From Sutcliffiella horikoshii (GTDB taxonomy: Bacteria; Bacillota; Bacilli; Bacillales; Bacillaceae_I), in the NCBI RefSeq assembly GCF_021991925.1, contig NZ_RXZI01000005.1, positions 1 to 64,000 on the forward strand: a stretch of 64,000 nt of DNA. The letters are read 5' to 3'. Both the position numbers and the translations under genes were made by a program. Under the pieces are notes generated by a model. It had not been told where the DNA came from. It was given only the letters and a program-made list of their open reading frames with translations, and did no database searches. Of this stretch, positions 1 to 10,220 are shown in pieces (position 1 is the stretch's first letter; each line of letters begins with the position of its first letter).

Positions 1-118
1 CGTTCCGGGTGTTCGCTTTCCGCGGGGCGAGTGCTTGAGCCTCCTCACTTCGTTGCGGGGTCTCAAGCTACCGCTACCTCCCGCTGGAGTCTCACACCCT
101 GCCCTCCAGACAACAGAG
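1..118 (-). repeat. Structured dispersed repeat, copy A (cut by window start)
   Basis: First unit of a tandem pair; nearly identical to copy B at 152-282. It ends in the terminal inverted repeat AGACAACAGAG (108-118). The core (read on the minus strand: GACTCC hairpin, GAGACCCCGC, GAGGAGGCTC, CGCGGAAAGCGAA) is shared with copies at 15.2, 21.6, 31.2, 55.8 and 57.1 kb. An 88-codon reading frame through the repeats is a by-product of the repeat and not a gene. Confidence 0.85.
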
Positions 119-151
119 GGAATTTCCATTTAATAATTGTTTTTTATAACT

Positions 152-282
152 CTCTGTTGTCTTCCGTTCCGGGTGTTCGCTTTCCGCGGGGCGAGTGCTT
201 GAGCCTCCTCACTTCGTTGCGGGGTCTCAAGCTACCGCTACCTCCCGCTGGAGTCTCACACCCTGCCCTCCAGACAACAGAG
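152..282 (-). repeat. Structured dispersed repeat, copy B
   Basis: Flanked by perfect 11-bp inverted repeats CTCTGTTGTCT (152-162) and AGACAACAGAG (272-282). Inside, GGGTG (171-175) pairs with CACCC (259-263) and GCTTGAG (197-203) pairs with CTCAAGC (226-232). The unit period relative to copy A is 164 bp. The AT-rich linker after each core is the same, so the pair arose by tandem duplication of core plus linker. Confidence 0.88.
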
Positions 283-317
283 GGAATTTCCATTTAATAA
301 TTGTTTTTTGTATAACT

Positions 318-331
318 CTCTGTTGTCTTCC
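318..331. repeat. Solo terminal repeat closing the tandem array
   Basis: CTCTGTTGTCTTCC occurs a further time after the second linker, with no core behind it. It marks the downstream edge of the tandem array just before fthC. Confidence 0.7.
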
Positions 332-384
332 ATTGGTTATTTGATATGGTAGTAGGAGAGATGGTTTGTTAGGAGTGAATAAAA

Positions 385-937
385 GTGAATGATAAGGGTC
401 AATTAAGGGAAGAAATGAAAGCTATGTTGGTTGGGGTAGACCGATTAAGTTATGGAAAGTGGTGTAAAGAGATCCAAGAAAAGCTTTTTGCTTCAATAGA
501 ATGGAAAGAAGCCGAAACGATCGGTGTTACCATTTCGCGCTTCCCCGAAGTGAATACAGAATCCATCATCATCCGAGCTTGGCATGAGGGAAAGAAAGTG
601 GTCGTGCCAAAATGTTTTCCAAAGGACAAAAGGATGGGATTCTATTATCTGGATGACTTTAAGCAGCTGGAAACTGTTTATTACGGTTTGAAAGAGCCAA
701 TATTGTCAGAAGTCAGTGCCTGCCCAAAGGAATCCATCGACTTGATGCTGGTTCCAGGATTGCTTTTTGATAAAGAGGGCTATAGGATCGGCTTTGGTGG
801 TGGCTATTATGATCGTTATTTAGTAGATTTTACAGGCGTTAAGGTATCTTTGGCATTTTCACAACAATTAGTAAAAAAAGTCCCTAGAGATAGTTATGAT
901 ATCCCTGTACATAAAATCGTGACAAACGAGGATGAGT

Positions 938-960
<23 letters not shown>
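385..960 (+). CDS. fthC: 5-formyltetrahydrofolate cyclo-ligase
   Basis: Converts 5-formyltetrahydrofolate to 5,10-methenyltetrahydrofolate with ATP, keeping the one-carbon pool usable. The 191-residue length is normal for the family, and the signature GYRIGFGGGYYDRYL (about residues 131-145) forms the nucleotide and folate site. The start is GTG at 385 behind AGGAG at 371-375. Its place next to yqgO and gluP matches yqgN of B. subtilis. The stop region overlaps the next gene by about 23 bases, suggesting translational coupling. Cytosolic. The repeat array directly upstream leaves only some 50 bp for a promoter. Confidence 0.95.
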
Positions 961-2774
<1,814 letters not shown>

Positions 2775-2869
2775 TTATCCTTATCAGCTGTTGATTTTCG
2801 CTACAGGAAAAGCGATGCCGTTATTGCAAGCGACAGTGATGTAATACTAGTCCTAAAAATATATCTAAA

Positions 2870-2895
2870 AACATGTCTCCTAGGAGGCATGTTTT
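2870..2895 (+). terminator. Terminator of ldh
   Basis: AACATGTCTCC pairs with GGAGGCATGTT (one G-T pair), followed by a T run. Confidence 0.85.
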
Positions 2896-2933
2896 TTTCA
2901 TTTCTATGCAAAATAAGGATAGGAGGGATGAAG

Positions 2934-3113
2934 ATGGGATTCTTACTAAGAATGTTATTTATCATTGTAGGTACATATGCGATTTATAATAATCGCTATA
3001 AAATCCTGAATTACATTTTGGGTATCAGTAGCATAAGAAGATTTGTGGTGGCATTTGGTATGGACTTACCATTTGTCCGAGATCGCTTTTTACAGACCGT
3101 TTTCCGTGGATGA
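2934..3113 (+). CDS. yqgO: Small YqgO-like protein
   Basis: A 59-residue basic protein with a hydrophobic N-terminus (MGFLLRMLFIIVGTYAIYNN) that probably inserts in or attaches to the membrane. ATG 2934 is seven bases from AGGAGG at 2921-2926, whereas ATG 2928 is only one base away, so 2934 is the start. Its position between fthC and gluP is that of B. subtilis yqgO; the symbol rests on synteny and size. No function is known. A terminator follows within a few bases. Confidence 0.7.
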   Translation: MGFLLRMLFIIVGTYAIYNNRYKILNYILGISSIRRFVVAFGMDLPFVRDRFLQTVFRG

Positions 3114-3139
3114 ACCGCCAGTTATATCTGGCGGTTTTT
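3113..3139 (+). terminator. Terminator of yqgO
   Basis: CCGCCAG (3115-3121), TTATAT loop, CTGGCGG (3128-3134), then TTTTT. Confidence 0.92.
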
Positions 3140-3250
3140 CTTTTGCCCTTATTCATACGTTAAAATTACATATTTTTTACATTGTATTAATATTCTTCCT
3201 CTATAATTTAGTCTGATGAATTTATTTGTACAGCGGGAGGAAGCAAAACG

Positions 3251-4966
3251 ATGAAGCGATTAAAGAGTTTTAAAAGTAATTCTCTTAGAAAAATTTCACA
3301 AATGCTAGAAAAAATTAACCTAGGAACAAGACTGTTCCTTTTATTTACTACGCTGCTTTTGGTATCTATAACGGTCGTAGGTCTCAGTTCTTACATGAAG
3401 GCTAAAGAGATGACGATCGATAGTATAGAGAATCGGTTAGTAAGAGAAGTGGAGCTTATGGGCTACATAGCTGAAAACTTAAAGTTCACATATATTAGCG
3501 ATGAAGCATATTTTATGCAGCAGCTAGAAGTAAATATCCGTTCTCAAAAAGAAAAGCTGGCAGGTGACGGAATTATCACGGATTTCTTTTATATGAAAGA
3601 GAATGAGATTCAGCCGTTTAAAGTCAGTCAAGGCAACATACCGGAATTGAATAGAACGATAATAGAGGACATGGTGCAAGAGAAAAGCGGGGTTATCATT
3701 CATACATTGGATGGGGTGGAGTATACCATCACCTTTAGAGAAATGAAAGAGCTTGATGGAATATATGCCCTTATTGTACCTACCAAGTCATTTTTGAGCC
3801 AAGTACATGAAATGGGTTATTTTACATTGGTCGTAGTGGTCGTCAGTGTCGTTATCTTTGCGATTATTAGTATATTATTCGTTCGTTCCCTTACCAAATC
3901 CCTGTCCCTTTTACGGGGAGCAATGCGGGAAGGCAGAGAAGGGAACTTGAAGTTTTCATCGGGCATCAACACAACCATCCCAGAAATTGTATCGTTAAAT
4001 AAGAGTTACAATTCCATGATAATGAATATGACCCAAGTCTTGAATGAAATAAAGTTAACGACAAAAGAACTCGAAGAGACAGGAGTCCAGCTCGGACTCT
4101 CTTCTGACGATTCCATGGCTTCCAATCACCAACTCATCTCATCCATAAATCTCGTAAAAGAAGGAGCAATGCAGACAGCAGCGAGTTCGGAAGTGAGCGT
4201 ACATAGTTTTAAAGAGATGAAAGAATTGATAGAAGATATGCAAAACAATATACATAACGTTTTTTCAAGCTCCAAAAGTATGACTAATTCAGCGAAGCTA
4301 GGAAAAGAACATATGCATACCTTGACTTTCACCATGCATCAAATAGGCCAGGATTTTGAACAATTATCCAACACAGTAAAAAATGTAAAAGATTACTCCG
4401 CTTCCATTACAGGGCTTGTGGGGTTGATTAAAGGGATTGCAGATCAGACTAAATTATTGGCTTTGAATGCTACCATTGAAGCGGCTCGTGCAGGAGAGGC
4501 AGGAAGGGGCTTTGCGGTGGTGGCAAATGAGGTGCGCAATCTGGCGGACCAATCAGCGACAGCTACAGAAGAAATCACCAGTTCCTTAGAGCATATGGAG
4601 TTTGTAACCACAGATGCGGTGAAGGAATTTGAAAACATGCATACAAAAATAAAGGATAATCTATATGCTGTACAGCATTCAAAAACCACATTCGATGAGC
4701 TGATGTTGGAAATGGAAAACGTTAGTTTTAAATTATCCAACATAAATTCTGATTTGGATGGGTGGAAAGAGTTCCTGCCTAATTTAGAAGCAGCAGCGGA
4801 TAGTTTGCTGTCAGTATCTCAGGAAACCTCCGCTAGTTCAGAAGAGATGCTTATAGCAAGTGAAAATCAGGTGATTCAGCTGGAGTACACGAATGGCATC
4901 GGAAAAAAATTGAGTGCCCTTTCCAAATCAATGTCTGTGATAGCGGGCCGTTTTCGAATCCAATAA
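3251..4966 (+). CDS. Methyl-accepting chemotaxis protein
   Basis: Transmembrane chemoreceptor of 571 residues. A first membrane segment lies near residues 25-46, an extracytoplasmic sensor of about 145 residues follows, and a second segment near 191-212 leads into a HAMP-like linker and a long coiled-coil signalling domain. The hairpin tip is unmistakable: [18 protein letters not shown] then [17 protein letters not shown], starting near residue 395, the contact site for CheA and CheW. The start ATG 3251 follows GGGAGGAAG. The ligand cannot be inferred because the sensor region matches no domain I recognise. It is a single gene with no chemotaxis neighbours, as is usual for receptors. Confidence 0.93.
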   Translation: MKRLKSFKSNSLRKISQMLEKINLGTRLFLLFTTLLLVSITVVGLSSYMKAKEMTIDSIENRLVREVELMGYIAENLKFTYISDEAYFMQQLEVNIRSQKEKLAGDGIITDFFYMKENEIQPFKVSQGNIPELNRTIIEDMVQEKSGVIIHTLDGVEYTITFREMKELDGIYALIVPTKSFLSQVHEMGYFTLVVVVVSVVIFAIISILFVRSLTKSLSLLRGAMREGREGNLKFSSGINTTIPEIVSLNKSYNSMIMNMTQVLNEIKLTTKELEETGVQLGLSSDDSMASNHQLISSINLVKEGAMQTAASSEVSVHSFKEMKELIEDMQNNIHNVFSSSKSMTNSAKLGKEHMHTLTFTMHQIGQDFEQLSNTVKNVKDYSASITGLVGLIKGIADQTKLLALNATIEAARAGEAGRGFAVVANEVRNLADQSATATEEITSSLEHMEFVTTDAVKEFENMHTKIKDNLYAVQHSKTTFDELMLEMENVSFKLSNINSDLDGWKEFLPNLEAAADSLLSVSQETSASSEEMLIASENQVIQLEYTNGIGKKLSALSKSMSVIAGRFRIQ

Positions 4967-5049
4967 ATGATTTTCAGATAAAAGGCTTTAGTTATATTTT
5001 TACTTTTCCTTACCTACCATATAAAATAAAGGAACGAGGAGGTGGGGAT

Positions 5050-6570
5050 TTGAAACAGGATATAGTATTTTGGCAACTCGTACAACACTTTGTGATAAAA
5101 AAGGAGTATCGAATATTACATATATCACCAGATCAAATGGAGGTTTGGTTAGAAGGGTTGAACCACAAGAAAGCACCGATTATCCGGCTTTATCGGCATG
5201 ATCTGGATTGGAGCACATGGCTTCAGCGCGATATAGAAAATGCCTCCCATCATGTGGTGAATTTTAAAAATCAGTTACGAAAGCGCAGTCTGCACGCGCT
5301 TAATATATATGTCTCCTCTTATCCGCCAGTAGACGATTGGGAGTTCAGAATCGAAGAGCCTTTTATTAAAAATAAGGCGGAGCTTCATTCCATAGTGGTG
5401 CATGAAGGGAACCTACATCGAGCATTAAATGAAATTTCCAATATTACGGGGGACGAGGTGGAAGTAAAAGAGGACTTAGTGATGGAGGAACAAGGACTTT
5501 ATCATCTTAAGCAAAGCGTCCTAAATGCTTCATCTCAAAGGGTGAAGATGGAACAATCCATCTTCCAACATGGGAAACCGTTATTTACTTATCTTTTCAT
5601 CTTTTTGCATCTTGTCATGTTTTATCTCTTGGAAACAAACGGTGGGAGTCAGAACCCAGAGACACTTGTACAATATGGTGCCAAGTATAACCCAGCAATT
5701 TTAGAAGGGGAATGGTGGCGCTTTTTCACACCGATTGTGCTTCATATTGGTGTATTGCATCTTCTGCTGAACACGATGGCCTTATTTTATTTAGGGAGTG
5801 CGGTAGAGAGGATCTATGGAAATGCCCGATTCTTACTTATCTATTTATTTGCGGGGTTTGCGGGCTCCCTTGCAAGCTTTGTTTTCACATCGTCCCTTTC
5901 TGCAGGAGCATCCGGCGCGATCTTCGGGTGTTTTGGTGCTCTATTGTTTGTTGGTATGACGTATCCAAAATTGTTCTTCCGGACGATGGGGATGAACATC
6001 CTGGTACTGATCGGAATCAACCTGGCTATCGGATTTACCATCCCGGGAATTGATAATGCCGGACATATTGGTGGGTTGATAGGCGGATTCTTAGCTTCAG
6101 CTGTTGTCCACTTACCTAAGCATAAAAAAACAATTCCCCGTGTATTAGGTCTTGGGGCTGCTGTGGGACTGACATATTTTTTGCTCATCCAAGGCTATGA
6201 CAGCGAAAACCCGAACCTGCTACTGTCCCAAGCTGAAACGATGATTCAGCAGGAAGACTTTGAAGAGGCGCGCGGCCTGCTTACCCAACTGGAAGACAAG
6301 GAAAAGGAATACCCGGAAGTACTTTTCTACCTTTCTTTTATTAATATAAAGGAAGGTCGGATAGAGGAAGCTAGGGAACAATTAGAAAGATTGACTGCTA
6401 TTGCTCCGGAATTTCATGAAGCATATTATAACCTGGCCCTTGTCTATTTGGAACTTGATGAAACACAAAAAGCATCTTCCTCCATTAACAAAGCAGTGGA
6501 ACTTGATTCTAAAGGCGAGAACTATATTAATTTACAGACCGAAATCAATCGTATGGTAGAGGGTGACTAG
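5050..6570 (+). CDS. gluP: Rhomboid intramembrane serine protease with TPR tail
   Basis: Membrane protease of 506 residues that cleaves within or next to transmembrane helices; in B. subtilis GluP (YqgP) takes part in membrane-protein quality control and manganese adaptation. A soluble N-terminal domain (1-175) precedes a rhomboid core with HLLLNTMALFYLG, the nucleophile in AGASGAIFG (Ser288), and NAGHIGG with the partner His339. A C-terminal region from about residue 390 carries tetratricopeptide repeats. The start codon is TTG at 5050 behind GAGGAGGTGGG. The length, architecture and neighbours agree with yqgP. Confidence 0.95.
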   Translation: MKQDIVFWQLVQHFVIKKEYRILHISPDQMEVWLEGLNHKKAPIIRLYRHDLDWSTWLQRDIENASHHVVNFKNQLRKRSLHALNIYVSSYPPVDDWEFRIEEPFIKNKAELHSIVVHEGNLHRALNEISNITGDEVEVKEDLVMEEQGLYHLKQSVLNASSQRVKMEQSIFQHGKPLFTYLFIFLHLVMFYLLETNGGSQNPETLVQYGAKYNPAILEGEWWRFFTPIVLHIGVLHLLLNTMALFYLGSAVERIYGNARFLLIYLFAGFAGSLASFVFTSSLSAGASGAIFGCFGALLFVGMTYPKLFFRTMGMNILVLIGINLAIGFTIPGIDNAGHIGGLIGGFLASAVVHLPKHKKTIPRVLGLGAAVGLTYFLLIQGYDSENPNLLLSQAETMIQQEDFEEARGLLTQLEDKEKEYPEVLFYLSFINIKEGRIEEAREQLERLTAIAPEFHEAYYNLALVYLELDETQKASSSINKAVELDSKGENYINLQTEINRMVEGD

Positions 6571-6588
6571 AGTCACCGGTTTTTAAAT

Positions 6589-6634
6589 GCACCATAAACG
6601 ACTTCCTTTTTAACAGGGAAGTCGTTTATGGTGC
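6589..6634 (+). terminator. Long hairpin after gluP
   Basis: Perfect 18-bp arms GCACCATAAACGACTTCC (6589-6606) and GGAAGTCGTTTATGGTGC (6617-6634) with a 10-nt loop. The T tract is weak (TTGTTTATT). Confidence 0.8.
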
Positions 6635-6678
6635 TTGTTTATTAAATAATAGCAAAAGCGGTACTCATAGAAGATGAA

Positions 6679-6725
6679 TGGAGCCCGGAATCTGTGACTG
6701 GAACCCTGAATCTAACTGAAACCAA
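6679..6725. repeat. Short 20-bp-period direct repeat
   Basis: TGGAGCCCGGAATC at 6679 and TGGAACCCTGAATC at 6699 are exactly 20 bp apart, with a weaker TGAAACC near 6717. This lies in the 321-bp gap between gluP and the SpoVAF-like gene, which otherwise holds only the gluP hairpin. Confidence 0.5.
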
Positions 6726-6891
6726 CTATTCAATTCATAAAAAAGGACGGCTTTTTCTTGCCCGGTTTTACTTTTTTCGAGAAATCAAAGAAATCCTTCT
6801 GAAGTTTGAATTATTTTAAGGCTATTGGCAAAAAATGAAAAGATAAAAGGTGATGATTTTAAGTTAGGTCACACTTTAGGAGGAAGGAACT

Positions 6892-8355
6892 TTGACTTGG
6901 CATAAACCGACGAAGAAGATGTCAGGAGATTTTGAAAAGGATGTTGGGTATTTAAAAGATAGAATGGCAGTGGATAAGAGCTTTGATTTGATCTTCCTGG
7001 ACCTTCATTATGCTGGAAGAAGGATAGCCATGTTCCTGGTGGACGGGTTCGGTAAAGATGATATCATGTTGTTCTTAATGAAATTCCTGTCCGACTTATT
7101 GCCGGAAGACCTTGAGGAGAAACCACTTGATAAACTGTTAAAAACTTACATACCTTATGTCGAAATTGATAAAACAGACGATTTGGAAAAAGTCGTTGAT
7201 CAGGTGCTGGCTGGACCTACAGTTATGATAGTGGAGGGCCTGGAAGAAGCTGTCATCATCGATTCGAGGACGTATCCTGTTCGTGGGCCTGAAGAGCCGG
7301 ATATGGAACGGGTGGTTCGTGGGTCACGGGATGGGTTCGTCGAGACGTTGATTTTCAACTGTGCATTGATTCGCCGGAGAGTGAGGGACAGCTCACTCAG
7401 AATGGAATATATGCAGGTGGGAAGAAGGTCAAAGACGGATATAAGTCTATGTTACCTCGATGAATTGGCAGACCCACATCTTGTAGAGGAAATAAAAGCG
7501 TCGCTTGAAAAGATTGATACAGACGGATTGCCAATGGCAGAGAAGACGTTAGAAGAATTTGTCGGAGGCAGGCATTGGAACCCGTATCCAACAGTTAGAT
7601 ACACAGAAAGACCGGACACGGCTGCAGCCCATTTATATGAAGGCCATGTATTGGTAATCGTGGACAATTCACCAAGTGTCATTATAACCCCGGCGACATT
7701 TTGGCATCATCTGCAGCATGCGGAAGAGTACAGAAATAAACCTGTGGTTGGAGCCTACTTGAGGCTGGTAAGATTCCTCGCTGTATGGGCATCCATATTT
7801 ATTTTGCCATTATGGTACTTGCTTGCTACAAATACACAGTTATTGCCGGAGCAATTGTCGTATATTGGTCCCAGCGAAGTTGGCGCGGTTCCATTGATTG
7901 CCCAAATCCTCATTATTGAGGTCGGGATAGATATGCTGAGGATGGCAGCCATTCATACACCGACATCTTTGGGTACAGCCCTTGGACTCGTTGCCGCAAT
8001 CCTTATTGGGGATGTGGCAGTAAAGGTGGGTCTGTTTGTCCCGGAAATCATTCTCTACCTGGCAATAGCCGCCATCGGCACATTCGCTACACCGAGCTAT
8101 GAACTTAGCTTGGCAAACCGGCTGTTTCGAATTGTCATGCTGTTGTTGACGTTCATGTTTGGTGTGATAGGCTTCATGGTGGGAATGGTTATCCTTGTTC
8201 TTTTCCTGATGATGATGAAATCGTACAATGTTCCATACCTATGGCCATTTATACCATTTAATTACCGAGGATTCCGAGATGTGTTGATACGTTCCCCAAT
8301 TCCGTTGAAAAACAGGAGGCCGACGATTTTGCATCCCGAAGACCCAGATAGATAA
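6892..8355 (+). CDS. SpoVAF/GerA-family spore membrane protein
   Basis: A 487-residue member of the GerA A-subunit superfamily: a soluble N-terminal half of about 290 residues followed by several membrane helices (about 295-440) and a short polar tail ending in PIPLKNRRPTIL. The opening (FDLIFLDLHYAGRRIAMFLVDGFGKDDIM) is closest to what I know of SpoVAF, which is tied to the SpoVA dipicolinate channel of the spore inner membrane and modulates germination. The start is TTG 6892, eight bases after AGGAGG. It stands alone between gluP and yqgQ rather than inside a spoVA operon. A sigma-G promoter was looked for and not found convincingly. Confidence 0.8.
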   Translation: MTWHKPTKKMSGDFEKDVGYLKDRMAVDKSFDLIFLDLHYAGRRIAMFLVDGFGKDDIMLFLMKFLSDLLPEDLEEKPLDKLLKTYIPYVEIDKTDDLEKVVDQVLAGPTVMIVEGLEEAVIIDSRTYPVRGPEEPDMERVVRGSRDGFVETLIFNCALIRRRVRDSSLRMEYMQVGRRSKTDISLCYLDELADPHLVEEIKASLEKIDTDGLPMAEKTLEEFVGGRHWNPYPTVRYTERPDTAAAHLYEGHVLVIVDNSPSVIITPATFWHHLQHAEEYRNKPVVGAYLRLVRFLAVWASIFILPLWYLLATNTQLLPEQLSYIGPSEVGAVPLIAQILIIEVGIDMLRMAAIHTPTSLGTALGLVAAILIGDVAVKVGLFVPEIILYLAIAAIGTFATPSYELSLANRLFRIVMLLLTFMFGVIGFMVGMVILVLFLMMMKSYNVPYLWPFIPFNYRGFRDVLIRSPIPLKNRRPTILHPEDPDR

Positions 8356-8378
8356 GATCAATTTTATAGAATGTTGCC

Positions 8379-8414
8379 ATAAAACGGATGGGATATTTCC
8401 CCACCCGTTTTTTG
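8379..8414 (+). terminator. Terminator of the SpoVAF-like gene
   Basis: AACGGATGGG pairs with CCCACCCGTT (one mismatch), followed by TTTTTT. Confidence 0.75.
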
Positions 8415-8427
8415 CGTATTTTCGTGC

Positions 8428-8455
8428 TTGACGTTGCAAGTGATTCCTTTATACT
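8428..8455 (+). promoter_or_regulatory. Sigma-A promoter of yqgQ-glcK
   Basis: TTGACG (8428-8433), 16-bp spacer, TATACT (8450-8455). It predicts a start near 8462 and so an untranslated leader of about 200 nt before yqgQ. I see no terminator or recognisable riboswitch in that leader. Confidence 0.7.
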
Positions 8456-8669
8456 AAAAATGAAGTACATATCCTTTAATGCAGTAATATAGAAAGGCTA
8501 CTTTAGTAAACGTTGTTGCCCAATTTACTGTCGTGCTCTTTTCCCTGCAATACTAAATTTACTACATGCATATCTAGAGTATGTAAGCAGTGAAAAGTCC
8601 TATTGCCGACTTTTTACTAGTGATTTGCAACAGTCTATTTAAAAAAGAGCCCATAGAAAAGGTGAATTC

Positions 8670-8861
8670 ATGAAAACGATGTATGATGTAAGACAGCTAC
8701 TGAAGAACTATGGTGCATTCATCTACACAGGTGACAAAGTCGCGGACATAGAAATGATGGAAGATGAGGTAAGGGAACTGTACCGATCAGGCATGTTGGA
8801 TGCCGCACTCTTCCAGTCTGCCATGATGATACTAAGACAAGAGCTGTCAAAATTAACATAA
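8670..8861 (+). CDS. yqgQ: YqgQ family protein (DUF910)
   Basis: A 63-residue soluble helical protein (MKTMYDVRQLLKNYGAFIYT...) matching the DUF910/YqgQ family, whose members are small three-helix proteins of unproven role, possibly nucleic-acid binding. It starts at ATG 8670 after AAAGGTG. It is 17 bases upstream of glcK and shares its promoter, the same pairing as in B. subtilis. Confidence 0.9.
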   Translation: MKTMYDVRQLLKNYGAFIYTGDKVADIEMMEDEVRELYRSGMLDAALFQSAMMILRQELSKLT

Positions 8862-8878
8862 AGAAAAGGTGAATGGAA

Positions 8879-9838
8879 ATGGAAAACAAATGGCTAGTTG
8901 GTGTTGATCTTGGTGGAACAACCATTAAAATGGCGTTCATCACTCAATACGGCGAAATTGCCCATAAATGGGAAATCGTAACGAATATCAGTGAGAAAGG
9001 AAAATATATCACTACCGATATAGCTAAAGCGATCGATAGTAAACTTGAGGAACTTGGCGAATCCAAATCAAAATTGAAAGCGCTTGGAATGGGTGCACCG
9101 GGCCCAGTGAATATGGCAACGGGCTTAATCTATGAAGCCGTTAACTTAGGGTGGGAGAACTATCCTTTAAAAGATCTTCTCGAGGTGGAAACAGGTCTAC
9201 CGGTAGTTGTAGATAATGATGCGAACCTTGCTGCTATTGGCGAAATGTGGAAAGGTGCAGGTGAGGGGTCCAAGGATCTTATTTGCGTAACGCTCGGAAC
9301 AGGAGTTGGCGGAGGTATCATCACAAATGGAGAGATTGTCCACGGAATTAATGGTGCCGGTGGGGAAATCGGACACATTACTGTACTTGCAGAAGGTGGT
9401 GCTCCTTGCAACTGTGGTAAAACGGGCTGTCTGGAAACGATTGCATCCGCTACGGGTATCGTGCGGCTTGCAAAGGAAGCGATGGAGGAAAATCCGGGAA
9501 GTAAGCTGGAAGAAGTGGCTAAACAAGAAGGATTGACCGCAAAGGTTATCTTCGAGCAAGCTGATTCCGGAGAAGAAGTATCTTTACTTGTCGTAAACAA
9601 AGTTGCTTCATACTTAGGGCTGGCACTTGCCAACTTGGCTAATGCGATGAATCCGGAGAAGATCGTCATCGGCGGTGGGGTTTCAAAAGCGGGGGATAAG
9701 CTATTGAACCCAGTTCGTGAACATTTTGTGAAGTATCTTTTCCCTAGAACCAAGGTTGGGGTGAAAATTGCAGAAGCTACTTTAGGAAATGACGCTGGTG
9801 TGATTGGTGCTGCCTATTTAGCAAAGACGAAATTGTAA
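8879..9838 (+). CDS. glcK: Glucokinase (ROK family)
   Basis: Phosphorylates glucose that enters without PTS phosphorylation, for example from disaccharide hydrolysis. The 319 residues contain the ATP motif [11 protein letters not shown], the sugar-binding E-x-G-H (His166) and the ROK zinc motif [10 protein letters not shown] (Cys177, Cys179, Cys184). ATG 8873 is only two bases from AAGGTG; ATG 8879 has proper spacing and is preferred. It is in an operon with yqgQ and ends at a strong terminator. No PTS-type or repressor helix-turn-helix N-terminus is present, so it is an enzyme and not a ROK regulator. Confidence 0.95.
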   Translation: MENKWLVGVDLGGTTIKMAFITQYGEIAHKWEIVTNISEKGKYITTDIAKAIDSKLEELGESKSKLKALGMGAPGPVNMATGLIYEAVNLGWENYPLKDLLEVETGLPVVVDNDANLAAIGEMWKGAGEGSKDLICVTLGTGVGGGIITNGEIVHGINGAGGEIGHITVLAEGGAPCNCGKTGCLETIASATGIVRLAKEAMEENPGSKLEEVAKQEGLTAKVIFEQADSGEEVSLLVVNKVASYLGLALANLANAMNPEKIVIGGGVSKAGDKLLNPVREHFVKYLFPRTKVGVKIAEATLGNDAGVIGAAYLAKTKL

Positions 9839-9904
9839 AAAAGTGTATGGTTTATTCTTGCTTCCACATGGGTAAAAATGTAGAAAGAAGCAAGCATAGT
9901 ACGT

Positions 9905-9938
9905 AAAGGAGGCTTCTTAATCAGAAGCCTCCTTTTGT
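9905..9938 (+). terminator. Terminator of glcK
   Basis: AAGGAGGCTTCT (9906-9917) pairs with AGAAGCCTCCTT (9923-9934), then TTTG. Confidence 0.92.
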
Positions 9939-9939
9939 T

Positions 9940-10220
9940 TGACTATTTAGAATTCAATAACTTCTCTTTTTCATGAAACTTTTTTGCTTGTACTCCGTCT
10001 ATTATATATAGATGCAAAACCAGCCCAACACTATTATTCTACTTCTTCCCTGTAAATGCAGTATTAATTATCCATTGATTTTTTGTAAAAAAAGTTTTAA
10101 GATATGTCGTAGCCGAAATTTTTACATGCTGAATTTTGGTAAGTGATACATCTAATCAGAATTATTATCAATAATAAAATAAAGAGCTTCCCTGTCTTTC
10201 GCTTTAAGGAGGTTAAAAAG
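9940..10220. other. AT-rich spacer before yqgS
   Basis: About 280 bp with no gene, hairpin or repeat that I can support. A promoter for yqgS must lie here, but no single -35/-10 pair stands out among many AT-rich candidates. Confidence 0.5.

Noticed and set aside
31-297. 88-codon plus-strand frame at the window start
   Set aside because: It lies entirely in the tandem repeat and translates the same peptide twice; no ribosome site.
6780-6891. Sigma-G promoter before the SpoVAF-like gene
   Set aside because: TGAATT-like -35 candidates exist but no CATnnTA -10 at the right distance.
9160-9753. 197-codon minus-strand frame opposite glcK
   Set aside because: Shadow of a certain glucokinase gene; Ser/Pro-rich composition typical of antisense frames.
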